Counted from the stretch's first letter, positions 11,936 to 24,499 are shown. The stretch is 64,000 nt of DNA from Aedes albopictus (GCF_035046485.1 NC_085138.1:64472580-64536579); one strand, 5' to 3'. The notes: a model not told the origin generated them from the letters alone. A program made the numbers and translations.

Positions 11936-12869
11936 CTAAATAACGAGAATGGTTTTAGCAACTGATTAAAAAATTACAAGCGCCCATAGAGAAAAGTTTT
12001 TTTATGCAAAACAATCATCTATCTATCCACAAAGTCAGCGTATTTTTTATTTTGTTTCAACTTATTCTGTTCTGTAGAAAACGACATTGAAACAGGAAGC
12101 ACTAGTTAAGCGCCTTGGACGGCTCTACCGATTGCTAAAAAAACCGTAAAAAAGTTAAAAGAAAACCTAAAATCTGTCCAGTTTTGAATGAACTCTACAA
12201 CCTGGCATCCCTAGAAACAGATCCTGATGGAAATAGATGTAAACTAGCTAAATCAATAAGCATGAAATCATTTCACATCATTAAACGTACTTTTGCGTCA
12301 TGGGCTGGATAAATCAATAGAATGCCGTGTAAAATATCAAATATTCACATCAAATCACATTTACACGTTGGACAACATGTAAATGGTTTGTTATAAAATA
12401 AAATAGCACACAAAAAGGTCAACAATGAACCGCAGTGCACAAATTACATTGACACGTTTTTATGATACAGAAAAATGGCATTTTTTGGAAATTTCAATAA
12501 ACGTCATTTACGAGAAAAGGCTGCCATCAAAGCAGTAAAACCAGTCAGTATCCCCAATTTTTTTTCCTATTGTTGTTTGAGTGTGTAGATGCTAAAGGTA
12601 GCTTGGAAGTCAATTATTTCAACTAACTATTTCACAGATGCAGAAAATGCGTGAAAGTTAAATTTTAAAAGTCGTACAAAGCAGTTGCTCCAACATCACT
12701 ACACAAATATGCTGTACAAATTACTACGTTCAATTTTCTAAAATTTTATATTTTTCCATGAAAGTACAGTGTTAAACCTTTATGATAGATAGATTCAGAT
12801 TGCCGTTTTTGAAGATCATATATTTTTAAGAGCACTTTGGAAGCATTCTCATTATTTAGTGGACACCCG
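11936..12869. mobile_element. 934-bp non-autonomous DNA transposon, 9-bp target duplication
   Basis: Terminal inverted repeats start CGGGTGTCCACTAAATAA. The direct repeat TTAAGATAA occurs on both sides (11927-11935 and 12870-12878). No transposase frame is present. A 9-bp target duplication would fit a Mutator-like element, but the terminal sequence alone does not settle the superfamily. It landed just downstream of the Rh50 gene A poly(A) signal. Confidence 0.78.
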
Positions 12870-12914
12870 TTAAGATAAAATAAATAATAAGTTGCAAAAC
12901 TACCGCTTCTTGGT

Positions 12915-13800
12915 CACGTCCAATGCAATACTCGACAGGTCACGCTTTACTAGGTTCACCCAGCACTCTGAGCTCCAACCCTTCTTGTGTCAACCGGATC
13001 AGTAGCGAACATCAACTGGATGCTGGGTTCGTCGAAGAGTTCAGCGATCTCGTGATTTATTTCGCGCCACACACCGTTCTCCTGCGTACCGCCGAAGATC
13101 GTGATTCAGGTCCTCTTCGAGGATACTCCATCTCTCTGGAAGTTTTTACATTCCAAATGGTCGTCTTTTTTGTAGGTTTTGAGCTGATTAATAACAACCG
13201 TTCCTTTTCTCAGCGTGAGAGCTGTTTCGCTGTTGCTCCCTGCTGCGCTGGCGTAGTCGTTTACTTCATTGCCTTTCTGCCCTACTCCTTTGATTTTTTT
13301 TTCACTTTTCAGGTGTTCATTGAAGTGATGCTTCCACCTTTCAATCATCTCACGTCCGTCTGTAAAGAGACCGCCGTTCTTTCTCCACACATGCTCACGT
13401 GGCCGTTATGGAATGCATTGAGCTTCTGGTGGAATTTCCGCGTTTCTTGAGAACGACACAGTTGTTCTATTTCTTCTTTCTTCAAGTGGCGTTTTGTTTT
13501 TTTTTTTTCATATAGGACGGGTCTCATTTTTTTCGCTTCTGTTTGTATCGTCACACTTTGACCGGGTTCCATACTGCTCCAAAACCACCATGCACCTCAT
13601 AGAAACCTTCGTCCCGTGGACTCCGCTCCTGGTACCTCGAGATTCTGCACGTACGCTAAGGCGACATGCGATGAATTCAATCGCATTAGGTCGAACCATA
13701 GCGGTCATCAGTATCGAACATTGTTGATGATGAAGAATTTTGGAGCACAGCTTCAGAGTCGCCACGATAGTCGGAGAGTCGTCCATCAATTTGAACCTGA
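12915..13800 (-). mobile_element. RTE-like LINE fragment A, internally deleted
   Basis: On the minus strand the sequence encodes pieces recognisable from the better copies at 31611 and 43115: GGLFTDGREMIERWKHHF, the KKDDHLECKNF block, and near 13080-13100 the IFGGTQENGV-like region. Sequence from the reverse transcriptase core is missing, so distant parts are joined at about 13105. Frames are broken throughout. Confidence 0.75.
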
Positions 13801-13919
13801 TCGATTTGCTATCCCGACTGCTCTAGTAATCTCCAGGTGTAATGATATAGAAAACTGTGTTTGGAAAAAAACGACGTACGATTATATTCTTGGAGGCAGC
13901 GAAAACGATGAGTTATAGG

Positions 13920-14490
13920 CCATTTCAACTATCGGTCTGAATTCCTCTTCGTACTCGCCTTAGTGCTGCGCGTAGAATGCTTCCTTGGCAGCATGAGTGC
14001 CAAGGTTTTTATATATTCTAAGGTTGTCTTAGATGTCAAAACTGGCTGAGCGGCCATTATTTTTTCACCGTGAGAAATTCTGAAAACAAATCCCCCGCCT
14101 CCTCAAAATCCTTTGAAATTTCGCTTCCTCTGCTTTTCTCCACAAACTAAACGTCATGCTCAACCTTACAATATATAAAAACCTTGATGAGTGAATCATG
14201 AGTGAGGGCTGTGCACGTTGTCGCAGAGTGCGAGTTTGCCCAGTTATGGTTTCCAGAGGCATATTTTTAAACAATTAAAAAAATGAATTACTCCGTTGCA
14301 AAACTAGACAAAAAAAATCAGTCATGTGTCAAAAACAAATCAACCAGAGAGTGACAGTTAGACAAAACATAAAACGTAAAACGAACAATTAGTTACCCCT
14401 GAAGAAAGCACAGCATAGCATGAATACTTGCACAAATCTTGGATGGAATTGCAAAGTTGAATATATCCACTGACATTGCTGAATCTTCGT
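13920..14490. other. Non-coding spacer with a short inverted repeat
   Basis: I see no gene here. The arms AAGGTTTTTATATATTCTAA (14006-14025) and its near reverse complement at about 14163-14185 suggest a 200-bp foldback remnant. Confidence 0.4.
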
Positions 14491-14496
14491 CGCTAT

Positions 14497-14629
14497 TGTA
14501 GTAGCGTGTACATCTAGTACGTTGTTCATTTCCGTTTCCGTTATAGTAGGCTTAGGGATTAGACAGTTAGGAACACTTTAAGTCAATAAATTCATTCTGT
14601 TCCCAACCATCAACCAGACGACTTCTACA
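14497..14629 (+). repeat. 5' LTR of the Ty3/gypsy element
   Basis: 133 bp, TG...CA termini, AATAAA near 14585. It is identical by eye to the 3' LTR. It is very short for an LTR. Confidence 0.92.
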
Positions 14630-14688
14630 ACTTCAGAAGTGGGATCGACATTTTTCTTTCAAGATCATCAAAGCCATACCAGTTCAAG

Positions 14689-17600
14689 ATGCGCCGTACT
14701 GCCAGAAGTCCACCTCGCAGCCGTCCTGGATTGGTTGAAAATGAAAATGAAACTGAAGCTACTGTTTCAAACCGGATTAATACACCAAAACCAGATGATC
14801 ATTCAAGTACAAATGAAAATGAAAACGTTCAAAATACCGTCAATTTTTCAAACGCTGGGGCCCAAGGACCGTTCATCACTCAATTTCCAATGCACCCGGA
14901 TGACGTCAAGAAATTAATTCCTGTTTTCAATTCAAATGAAGTTTCATCAAGTTCATGGATTACAAATATAGAAAATTTGAAGCTCCTCTATTCCTGGTCG
15001 AATCATACAACCCTTCATCATGCTGTCACAAGATTAGGAGAAGTTCCCCGAATTTGGTACGAAGCTGTCAGATCAAAAATATGTAACTGGGATGATTTCA
15101 AGAATGAATTAGCTATTGGTTTCCCGAATATACTGGATGAAGCAGATGTCCATTTCCGTTTGATGAGTCGTCTAAAGAAACCGGATGAAGATTTCGAAAA
15201 GTACGTGTTTGAAATAATGGCGATTGGGAAGAACATCAACCTCAGCGAACAGGCTTTGATCAAATACGTAATTCGTGGAATCCAAGACCAAGGACTTCAA
15301 GCGATGCTGTCTATTCAGAAGTTCAATTCAGTGATGGAAGTTATTAGCTGCTTGAAAAGATTTGAATGCGTGAGTGGGTTGAAGAATCCTCCCAAGAGTC
15401 CTCAAGTTTTTCGGATGTCATCTACAGAAGCCCGCTGGATTTGCCACAATTGTAATCAGGATGGACACATTTCAAGAAACTGCCCAAGGCCTCCCGCTAA
15501 GTGCTCTCAATGTAATCGATTTGGTCACAGTTGGAAATTTTGCCGTGCTGGTGCTCCATTACTGCGGATGTCGGACAGGACGAATGGGAATGCAGATCCT
15601 AGAATTCTCAATCGAGTTGGAAATGTGTACACCGGTCGCCAGGTTCAAGATGCTAGTCAGCCAAATTTTGATCTAAACACGAATCAGCTAGGTAATATGA
15701 TTAGGATAAGATTAGTAAAGGATCATTTCATGAGTTGTTTGAGATTCGGTAACTATTTTAAACCATGTTTAACACTAATTGACACAGGTAGTTCAGTTAG
15801 TCTAATCAAAGCAAGTCAAATACCAGCATTTTTCAAAATTGTTCCATTTACCAAAGATATAGAATTCAAAGGCATAAATGATACAATTGTTAAAATATTA
15901 GGAGTTATTGACACGGAAATGATGATTAACAATGTTATTTTCAATTTACAGATTAAGGTTGTCCCAGATGAGACCATGTACCCGGATTGTATTGTGGGAC
16001 GCGATTTCATAAGCGAAAATGATGTTAAGCTCATACATGAACAGGATTTGATAACAATCGAAAGGAGATCAAGTTGTGACAACAAATCGGAAATTTTGAA
16101 TGATACGGAGAATTTTCTTAATCAACTTTATGCTATCCAGGTAAACAATTCACCAACTAGTGTTGACATGATTGATAATTTAGACATTGGCGATAAAAAC
16201 ATAACTTTGAATATTATAAATCAGCTTAAATCTCTTTTCAATAAATATTATTTCAATGCTTCTAAACCAGAGAAATCAGAAATTGTTCATGAAATGAACA
16301 TTGAGTTGAATTGTAACAAACCATTTCATTTTTCCGCTAGAAGATTTTCTTTTCATCAGAAAAAGGAAATTGAAAACACTATTGAAAACTTATTAAAGGA
16401 AGGTGTAATTGTGGAGAGTAACTCTCCTTATGCAAGTAGAGTTGTTTTAGTTAAAAAGAAAGATGGATCATTTAGAATGTGCATTGATTATAGAGAACTG
16501 AATAAGCAGACTGTAAAAGATCGTTATCCAATTCCTCTGATTGAAGACTTATTAGATCAATTACAAGGGAAAAAATATTTTACGAGTTTGGATTTAAAAA
16601 GTGGGTATCATCAATTGAGGCTTTCAGAAAAATCTTCGAAATATACGGCTTTCATTACCCACATGGGTCAATATGAATATAAAAGAGTACCCTTTGGGTT
16701 ATGTAATGCTCCTTCTGCTTTTATGAGGTTCATTCATCATGTTTTTCGAGATTTAATAAAGTCTGGCAAAATAGTAATTTATATTGATGACATTTTAATA
16801 GCAACGAACACCGTTGAAGAACATTTATTAATTTTGAAGCAGGTATTTGAAATTTTGAATAAAAATTTACTTACTCTGCAGTTAAGTAAGTGTGCATTCA
16901 TGAAAACTGAAATTGAATATTTGGGTTATAAAATTTCAGAAAAGGGAATTGGTCCAAGTGATCGTCACATAGAATGCATAAGAAATTTTCCGATTCCAAA
17001 AAATCAAGCTGAAGTTCATCGTTTCATAGGTTTGGCCAGTTATTTTAGAAGATTCATTCCACAGTTTTCTATAATTTCTAGTCCGTTATATAGCTTATTG
17101 AACAAAAAAAGATAAAACCTTTGTTTTTGGTGTTGATCAAATGAATTCTTTTGAAAATTTAAAACAAAAATTGATAAGTGACCCTGTTTTGAAAATATAC
17201 AATCCAACAGCGCCAACCGAACTTCATACAGACGCCAGTAGTCATGGATTTGGTGGAGTTTTGTTACAAAAACAAACAGATGGACAATTGCACCCTGTAA
17301 TGTATTTTAGTAAACGTACCTCACCTTCAGAATCAAAGTTACATTCGTTTGAGTTAGAAACGTTAGCAGTTTATAATAGCATCAAAAGATTTCAAATATA
17401 TTTGCAAGGAATGCATTTCAAATTGGTAACTGATTGCAACGCTCTTACTGATACTTTGAAAAAGAAAGATATAAACCCGAAAATTGCTAGATGGGAAATA
17501 TTTCTTTCAGAGTTTGATTTTGAACCCATTCATAGGTCTTCTAATTGCATGAAACATGTTGATGCTTTGTCAAGAATAAACAGTATTTATTTACTCAATA

Positions 17601-18829
17601 ATGATAATAATGATTTTGAAAGAGCATTGATAGCATGCCAGTTAAGGGACTCTGAAATAAATAAATTGAGAGATGATTTGCAGACTATTGACCATAAATT
17701 CTATGAATTGCGTGACGGTATGGTTTACAGGAAACACAAAAATAGGGTGTTATTTTATGTTCCACATGATATGGTCAATCGTGTCATTAAAACGTGTCAT
17801 GATGATTTGGGACATTTTGGATGTGATAAAGTTTGTGAATTAATATTGAGATGTTATTGGTTTCCAAATATGAAGGAAAAAGTATTAAATTATATTAAAA
17901 GTTGCTTGAAGTGCGTATTGTTTTCAAAAAAGTTACATAAGTATGACGGAGAATTACATAACATAGATAAGGGTGATACTCCTTTTGAAACCATTCATAT
18001 AGATCATTACGGTCCCCTGAAAATAAATAATTCACATTTTAGACATATTTTTGGTATTGTTGATGGATTCACCAAATTTATTAAATTATATCCTTGTAAA
18101 ACAACTAATACTAGCGAAGCTTTGAAGCATTTACGCAACTACTTTTCAAATTATTCAATTCCCACAAAATTAGTTACAGACAGAGGCTCATGTTTTACAT
18201 CAAACAGTTTCAAAGCATTCATGAATGAATCCAATATCAAGCACGTACTAATTGCTTCCGGGTGTCCAAAGTCTAATGGTCAAATCGAAAGATTTAACAA
18301 AACAATTACACCACTTTTAGCGAAATTGATAGATGCTTCTCCATACAAAGGTTTAACTACAATTCTTAGCGAAGCTGAGTTATTATTGAACAATACTATG
18401 AATAGAAGTACTAATGAAACACCATCAAAATTATTATTCGGAGTAAATCAAAAATGTAAAATTGATGATCAAATTAGGGAATATTTAGAATCAAAATTAT
18501 ATGTTGAAAGAGATTTAACTGATATTCGGCAAAAAGCATCGGAAAAGATAAAAATAGTTCAATCAAATAATAAAAAATATTACGATAAGAAATGCAAAAT
18601 AAACAACACTTTTAATGTTGGTGATTTGGTTTATATTCCAAACAGGCCAGAGGTTGGTGTGTCTCGTAAGCTTCAAAAACAATTCAAAGGCCCTTACCAA
18701 ATTAAGAAAATTCTTCCTAATAATAGATTTGTTGTAGCAGATATTGACGGATTTCAATTAAATCAAGTTCCGTTCAGTTCGGTTTTTGATCCGTGTAATT
18801 TAAAACGTTGGACGCCCAATGATTTGTAA
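14689..18829 (+). pseudogene. gag-pol polyprotein of the Ty3/gypsy element, single-base frameshift
   Basis: The frame from 14689 encodes gag with two CCHC zinc knuckles (about residues 250-285, CHNCNQDGHISRNC then CSQCNRFGHSWKFC), an aspartic protease (LIDTGSSVSLI, about 363) and reverse transcriptase (FRMCIDYRELN about 594, YIDD about 697). It stops at 17115 right after a run of seven A (17104-17110). The next frame (from about 17111, first Met at 17141) continues without a gap in the homology: RNase H (LHTDASSHGFGG), the integrase zinc-binding domain (HDDLGHFG to CLKC), the DDE core (IHIDHYG, TDRGSCF, GQIERFNK) and a GPY/F-like module (FKGPYQIKK) to TAA at 18829. One extra A explains the break. 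It may be a real mutation, an assembly error or, less likely, programmed slippage. It is 1380-odd codons in total. Confidence 0.93.
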
Positions 18830-18869
18830 CAATATACTTCGGGTCGAAGTCTCATCAGGATTGCCGAGT

Positions 18870-19002
18870 TGTAGTAGCGTGTACATCTAGTACGTTGTTC
18901 ATTTCCGTTTCCGTTATAGTAGGCTTAGGGATTAGACAGTTAGGAACACTTTAAGTCAATAAATTCATTCTGTTCCCAACCATCAACCAGACGACTTCTA
19001 CA
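18870..19002 (+). repeat. 3' LTR of the Ty3/gypsy element
   Basis: 133 bp, matching the 5' LTR base for base by eye. It starts 41 bases after the pol stop codon. Confidence 0.92.
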
Positions 19003-19061
19003 CTATCTACAATGCCAAAGACCCACTCAGCTCCACACACTTGGCCAAGTCCTTGCATTAG

Positions 19062-21794
19062 ACGAATTTCGCACCAACTCGTCTTCGGGGTTGGCAGCAC
19101 CCCCTCAGAATGTTATGAAATTTTGTAGGTTTCAAGACTTTACCTTTTCCAGCAACTTTGCGTATTTTGTTTTTTCAAAATTAACCTAGACTAACATTTA
19201 AAAAGAGTCAAAGTTCTTCAATCGTTTTTTTTTCACAAAAAATAACTCGAATATGATAAGATGTACAAAAAAGTGATGTATGGGTGACATTTAGAGAATT
19301 GTCCAAGCTTTCATGAAAAAATATTTTAAAAATTCTTAATACATTTTTACACGCTAAAAAATATATTTTTAAAATTAAAAGTCAATTTACAGAAAATGCC
19401 CACTTTTTTATGTTTTGAAATTTTTTTCCAAGAAAGTCAATATTGTTGCCTAACTTTCCTCCATACATCACAAGATGGGCACTTTTAAAGAAAAAAAGTT
19501 TTTCTAACAAAAACTTTTTCATGTTAGTTTTTTTAGCGTGTTGCGCATTAGCCGTTTTTTTTTCACAAAAAATATAACTCGAACATGATAAGTTGTACAA
19601 AAAAGTGATGTATGGGGGACTTTTAGGGAATGGTCCAAGCTTTCAAGAAAACATATTTAAAAAATATAAAAAAATGTTTTACACGCTAAAAAATATCTTT
19701 TCAAAATTAAAAGTCAATTTACAGAAAAAGCCCACTTTTTTATGTTTTGAATTTTTTTCCCAAGAAAGACAATATAGTTGCCTAACTTTCCTCCATACAT
19801 CACAAGATGGGCACTTTTAAGGAAAAATTTTTTTTCTAAAAAAAAACTTTTTCATTTTTTTTTTTGCGTGTTGTGCATTAACTCGTACAGTAATGTATCC
19901 AGAATCCTAATGACAATCCATTAAAACTTAATGGGCTCAACTACTTTTTTAATATCTTAACGTGCTTGACATTGAAAACGTGCTTGATATTGGAAAGGGC
20001 TCAAGACAAATTTGCTTTTAGGGTTTTATATCAATGAAAACGCTTGTATATTGATGAAATATGTACATATGTATATGTGTATTCAATTATTTTCTTTTCT
20101 ACAATATATACATCCTTCTTTTATTCATTCTATTGTAACGTTTTTTGAATATTAGATCTTTAGTCTATCTGAAACAAAGTAAACTTTTTTGGATTATCTT
20201 TTGAATTCGAAAACTTCTTCGCTTCAATTTGATTTTCAGAAATTGGCACAAATGAATGAAATTTTTGTGTACCAGGTATTGTTTTTACGTGACTGTATGT
20301 GTATAGTTCTTCAAGTTCATCCGTCATTTTTGCATATTGTTTATTTGAAATAAAGCAGAAATTCAATTTTGTTATATCTATATCTGACTGTTTAACTGCC
20401 CAGTCATACAGTTCTCGAGGAGTTGTGATTGTGTTTCCATAATCTCGAGCAAGACTTGCTCGTTTTGCCATTCGCTTGAGAGTACCTCCACCAGCGTCAC
20501 ATGGACCTTTGCCATGTGAAGTTGCGAAGAAGTGCTATTCTGCTTCCAATCCATAATTGGACCGAAAACTGCACAAACTGGCAAATTTTTTTTTGTTCTT
20601 ATAATAAGCTGCTGCTCCATCTGACATGAAAGTAATTTTTGAGAAATCAATCGATTGTTTAATGAAATCCAGCAGTTTTGATATAAATAACTGAACTGCT
20701 GTTGTATCGTGTGTAAGTACTTCAGATATTATTATACAGCTCAAGTTTTCCAACTTATTTTCTTTTCTGTAGTACACTTCAAAGGGGTGAATGGTAGCTT
20801 GAGAATTATTCCAATGGTAACCTTGAGCTGAATTTTGAATGATAAATGAATAATTTTCTGAAAAGTCACAAATTGTTAATACTTTACCCTGTTTAAGAGA
20901 TTCTTTTTTATCCCGCAAAAATGAGGATTGTTCTTTATAAATGAAATCATGAGTTATAAGCTTATCAACTTTTTCTACAAAATACGGAACAAACTCGTCT
21001 ATAGTCTTAGTAATAGTTTCCAAATTGCATCGATCAGTGGTTAGCCATTGTCGAAATAAAACCGATTCTTTATCAATCGCTTCTAATAATGATGTTAGTT
21101 CACTGGTTCTAGGCACACAATAATACAATTTCAGCAAACAGAATGCTGTTTTAAGCATTCAGATATCAAAACAAGCTGAGAAACAGGTTCTATTCCAGTT
21201 GGGATGTAACGCCAAGAAAAAGAAGGCACCCAATCAAACAAAGTTGTAATGCCCATTGAGTGTTATTAAATGGGTATAAGGATTCTTGATACATCCTGTA
21301 CGAGTTAATGTGCAACACGCTAAAAAAAATAACATGAAAAAGTTTTTGTTAGAAAAACTTTTTTTCCTTAAAAGTGCCCATCTTGTGATGTATGGAGGAA
21401 AGTTAGGCAACAATATTGACTTTCTTGGAAAAAAAATTTCAAAACATAAAAAAGTGGGCATTTTCTGTAAATTGACTTTTAATTTTAAAAATATATTTTT
21501 TAGCGTGTAAAAATGTATTTAGAATTTTTAAAATATTTTTTCATGAAAGCTTGGACAATTCTCTAAAAGTCCCCCATACAACACTTTTCTATAGGTCTTG
21601 TCATTTTTGAGTTACATCGATTTTAAAAAATTCTTCGAAAAAAAGTTAGGCCCTCTTCAAATGTTACTCTTGAAAATTTTCGAAAATTTAAGTATGCAAA
21701 GTTGCTTATAAAAACCTAGTCTTTATGCCCACCAAGTTTCATTCGATTCTGAGAGGGTGTTGCCAACCACTGGTCGAGTTGGCGCGAAATTCGT
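19062..21794 (-). mobile_element. DNA transposon with unassigned DDE-like transposase
   Basis: Imperfect terminal inverted repeats of about 80 bp start ACGAATTTCG and continue CCAACTCG...GGTTGGCA...CTCAGAAT on both ends. CATTAG flanks both sides (19056-19061 and 21795-21800), giving a 6-bp target duplication. A long subterminal block (CCCACTTTTTTATGTTTTGA and neighbours) occurs twice in direct orientation on the left (about 19366-19550 and 19686-19870) and once inverted on the right (about 21305-21560). The only long frame is a minus-strand transposase-like gene at 20160-21158. The superfamily is uncertain; a 6-bp duplication is unusual. Confidence 0.8.
20160..21158 (-). pseudogene. Transposase-like gene with SDG...YKN motif, one premature stop
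   Basis: One minus-strand frame of 332 codons is interrupted by a single TAG at 20535-20537, where the context (GLEAE then stop then HFFATSHGKG) indicates an original Trp codon. Visible motifs are CDFSENY (Asp 98), ITFMSDGAAAYYKNKKKF (Asp 180), EAE near 205-207, HFFATSHGKG and GGGTLKRMAKRASLARDYG. This D...SDGxxxxYKN...HGKG pattern recurs in uncharacterised arthropod proteins that look like RNase H-fold transposases; the catalytic assignment is inference. A stop codon directly precedes the first Met, and no clear N-terminal DNA-binding domain is visible, so the 5' part may be missing or spliced. The gene lies inside the terminal repeats at 19062-21794 and has no host neighbours. Confidence 0.75.
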
Positions 21795-21959
21795 CATTAG
21801 TCTAATAAATGATAATAAATAATTGACTAATCAAGTAATTTGACTTTTTTTTATTCAAAATCACACAGGACGTTAAATACAAAACCTTATATTTGTATTG
21901 TAATAAATTCTCAAAAACAAATTATCAAAATCCTTTCGAAATTGGTTTAAAAATCAAAC

Positions 21960-23440
21960 AAAATAACAATGAAAAGAATCTCTAGAGGAACCCCTAGGAA
22001 AACCCAAGAGGAATCAAGGAAGGCTCAATGAAGGATATATTCGGAAAGAATCCATGGATCAAGCCTGGAAGAAATCTGTGAAGGAATCCCTGAAGGAATG
22101 CCCAAAAATATCTTGGAGTAATTCCTCAAAAAAATATCAAAATAAGTTAATTTGGATATCCTAAGAGGAATCTATCTGGAAAAATTCCGGAAGAAATCCG
22201 TGCAGAAGTCCCGGACGAAATCATTGAAGAATTCACAGAACAAATTACTAAATGAAGCTCGGAAAGAATCAAGGAAGGCATTTCTGAAGGAGTCCTTTAA
22301 AGCATTCAGCAGAAATCCCTCAATGAATTTTCGGAAGAACATTTCCAAAAAATGCCGGAAAAAAATCAATGATAGAGTCTCAGAAGGCATCCCTATAGGA
22401 ATCCCAGGAATAATCCTTAAAAGAATCCTTGAATGAATCTCTGTTATAATCTTTAAAGGAAACCTTTGGGAAATCCATAACATTCTCGTGAGGAATCTCT
22501 GAAGGAAGCCCCGGAGAAATAACTAAAGGAATCCCGAGAGAAAACCCCGCAGGAATCCAGTATGAATCCCTGATGCAGTCTCGGTAGGAAAGAATTGCTA
22601 ACAGAATCCCAGAAAAAAAATCCTGAAGGAATCCTTAACAAAATATTGGAAAAATTCCAGAAGCAATCTCAAGAGAAATCCCTGAAGAACAGCCGGAAAG
22701 GATCAGTGGATGAATCCGAGGGAAAATCGCTAAATCCCGAAAAAAAATGCAGAAACAAATCCATAAAATGATCTCGGGAGAAATTCATGATCAAATTCCT
22801 AAAAGAGTCTGTGAAGAAATCCAGGACGGGAACCCTAGAGGAGTCCTTGACGGAAACTCAAGAGAAATTTCTCAAGAAACCCCAGGAAAATTCCTACAGT
22901 AATCATATGGCAAATCAATGAAGGAAATCCGAAAGATACGTCTGAAGAAAACCCTGAAAACATGCAAGAGGAATTCTCAAACGAATCTCGGCAGCATTAC
23001 ATGAAAGAATGCCGGTGTCCCAGGAGAAATCCGTAAAGGAATCCCTGATTAAATCAGTGACGGAATGTCGAGAGGAATCTCGGGAGAAAGAAATCCCTGA
23101 AAGAATCCTTGAAATAATCATTAAAAACATACCCGGTAAAAATATATGAGAAAATCTCGGGAGGTATAAATAAAGGAATTCTAGAAGGAACTCCTAAATC
23201 AAGTCCGGAATAAATTCCTGACGGAGTCCGGGATACAACCAAGGAAGGATCCTAAGGGAATCTAGACGAATCCATAAAATAACTAGGAAGGAATCCTGGG
23301 AGATATCACCAAAAGAATCCTGGAAAGAATCCCTAAATGAATTTCGTGAGGATTCTCTAAAGAGAACCTGGTGGGAATCAATTAACAATACCCGGGAGGA
23401 ACGCACAAACCCCGGAAGCAGGGCTTGGCTGAATGAATCA
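21960..23440. repeat. Degenerate short-period repeat array (GGAATCC-rich)
   Basis: About 1.5 kb of decayed tandem units of roughly 12-15 nt, of the form GGAATCCCTGAAGRAAT. Many periods are multiples of three, so several frames on both strands stay open and give low-complexity translations that should not be called genes. The same family in reverse orientation occurs at 58540-62960. Confidence 0.8.
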
Positions 23441-23875
23441 ATGATCATGAATATACAATTATCACTCCTCAAAACGCTCATGAACGTTTAAACTAACGAG
23501 CCAGGATAATTCCAATCGAACAAGAAACCTGTCAAAACGGCAAGGATTCGCCACTTTGATATACTCGAGATATTTTAGTTTAAGCCTCACGAATAATAAA
23601 TTTACGGCACCCCGTGAATATTGAATGCCCACTACACAGACAAACAGACGTAGCTCTTAGATCAAATTTATCAAAAAAAAAATTGCCCGATGTCTTTTTC
23701 ATGAGCACGCTGCCACCTGTTGGTATAACCGCGCACACTGTCGGCCATGATGAATTTCGATTTAACGTTTGTTCAACACGCACACTACTACACAAAACTG
23801 ATGTAATTTTCGTTTGCATCATTCAGCAACGTATATGTACACTTGCATTAGATAACCAGCCAGGAAAATGACGGG
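23441..23875. other. Non-repetitive spacer between two repeat arrays
   Basis: No gene recognised. The 80-codon and 85-codon frames overlap antisense to one another and resemble nothing known. Confidence 0.4.
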
Positions 23876-24175
23876 AAAAGGCCGAGAGTAATCCCTGAAA
23901 AGGAATCTCTGAAGGGATCCGCGAGGAATCTCTGATGAAAAACTAAAAGATATTTGTAAAAAAAAATCCCGGAAGGAAACATTGAAAGTGTTCTGCAAGA
24001 ACCTGCGAAAGAATTCCGGAAGGTATACTTAAAATAATACATTTAATGAAAAATCTTGAGTGGAATACCATGAGGAATTACAGGAGAAATCTTGGTTTCG
24101 TCCTTGGTCGACTCTCTGGAGGAATTACATGATGAACGTGATAGAAATCCTAGGAGAAATTCTTGGATAACGTAT
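23876..24175. repeat. Continuation of the degenerate GGAATCC-type array
   Basis: The same GGAATCTCTGAAGGGATCC-like units resume after the spacer at 23441-23875, suggesting one array split by an insertion or partly replaced. Confidence 0.6.
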
Positions 24176-24424
24176 ACACAAATTAGACATCAGTAAACAG
24201 AATGCTCGGTGGCTCGAATGCGGAATGTGAGAGTAAGTCTCGGTTTCAAAACAACGGTAAAAATAATTCGCTCTCACTTGTAGTTAATGGTCACAAAAGC
24301 AAGTATGTTGTGGATAAGCATCTAAGCCGAAAGAGTGATGGATTTGTGAAAAAAGGAATGCTCATGATGTGGGCTCGGAGTCAGTTTGGCTTTCTATTCC
24401 GCAGAATCGTTGCGTGTTCTGTGA

Positions 24425-24495
24425 CTTAGCTGATTAAAGCCTCTGTCGCTAGAATACGAAGTCGTGGAATCGAATCCCACCTGAACGCGATTGAA
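24425..24495 (+). repeat. tRNA-like SINE head fragment
   Basis: TTAGCTGATTAAAGCC (A-box-like) is followed about 35 bases later by GGAATCGAATCCC (B-box-like). The stem pairing of a real tRNA is not evident. I interpret it as a SINE head or tRNA pseudogene. Confidence 0.45.
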
Positions 24496-24499
24496 TTCA

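Larger units (their letters stand above)
14497..19002 (+). mobile_element. Ty3/gypsy LTR retrotransposon, nearly intact
   Basis: Two LTRs of 133 bp (14497-14629 and 18870-19002) look identical by eye. They begin TGTAGTAGCG, end CTTCTACA and contain AATAAA. A 4-bp target duplication CTAT flanks the element (14493-14496 and 19003-19006). The interior carries one gag-pol frame with the order protease, RT, RNase H, integrase, typical of Ty3/gypsy rather than copia. No env frame follows pol. The polypurine tract and primer-binding site are not obvious. Identical LTRs imply a very recent insertion. Confidence 0.95.

Noticed and set aside
12923..13450. 175-codon plus-strand frame
   Set aside because: It is the antisense of a decayed LINE whose real coding blocks are on the minus strand.
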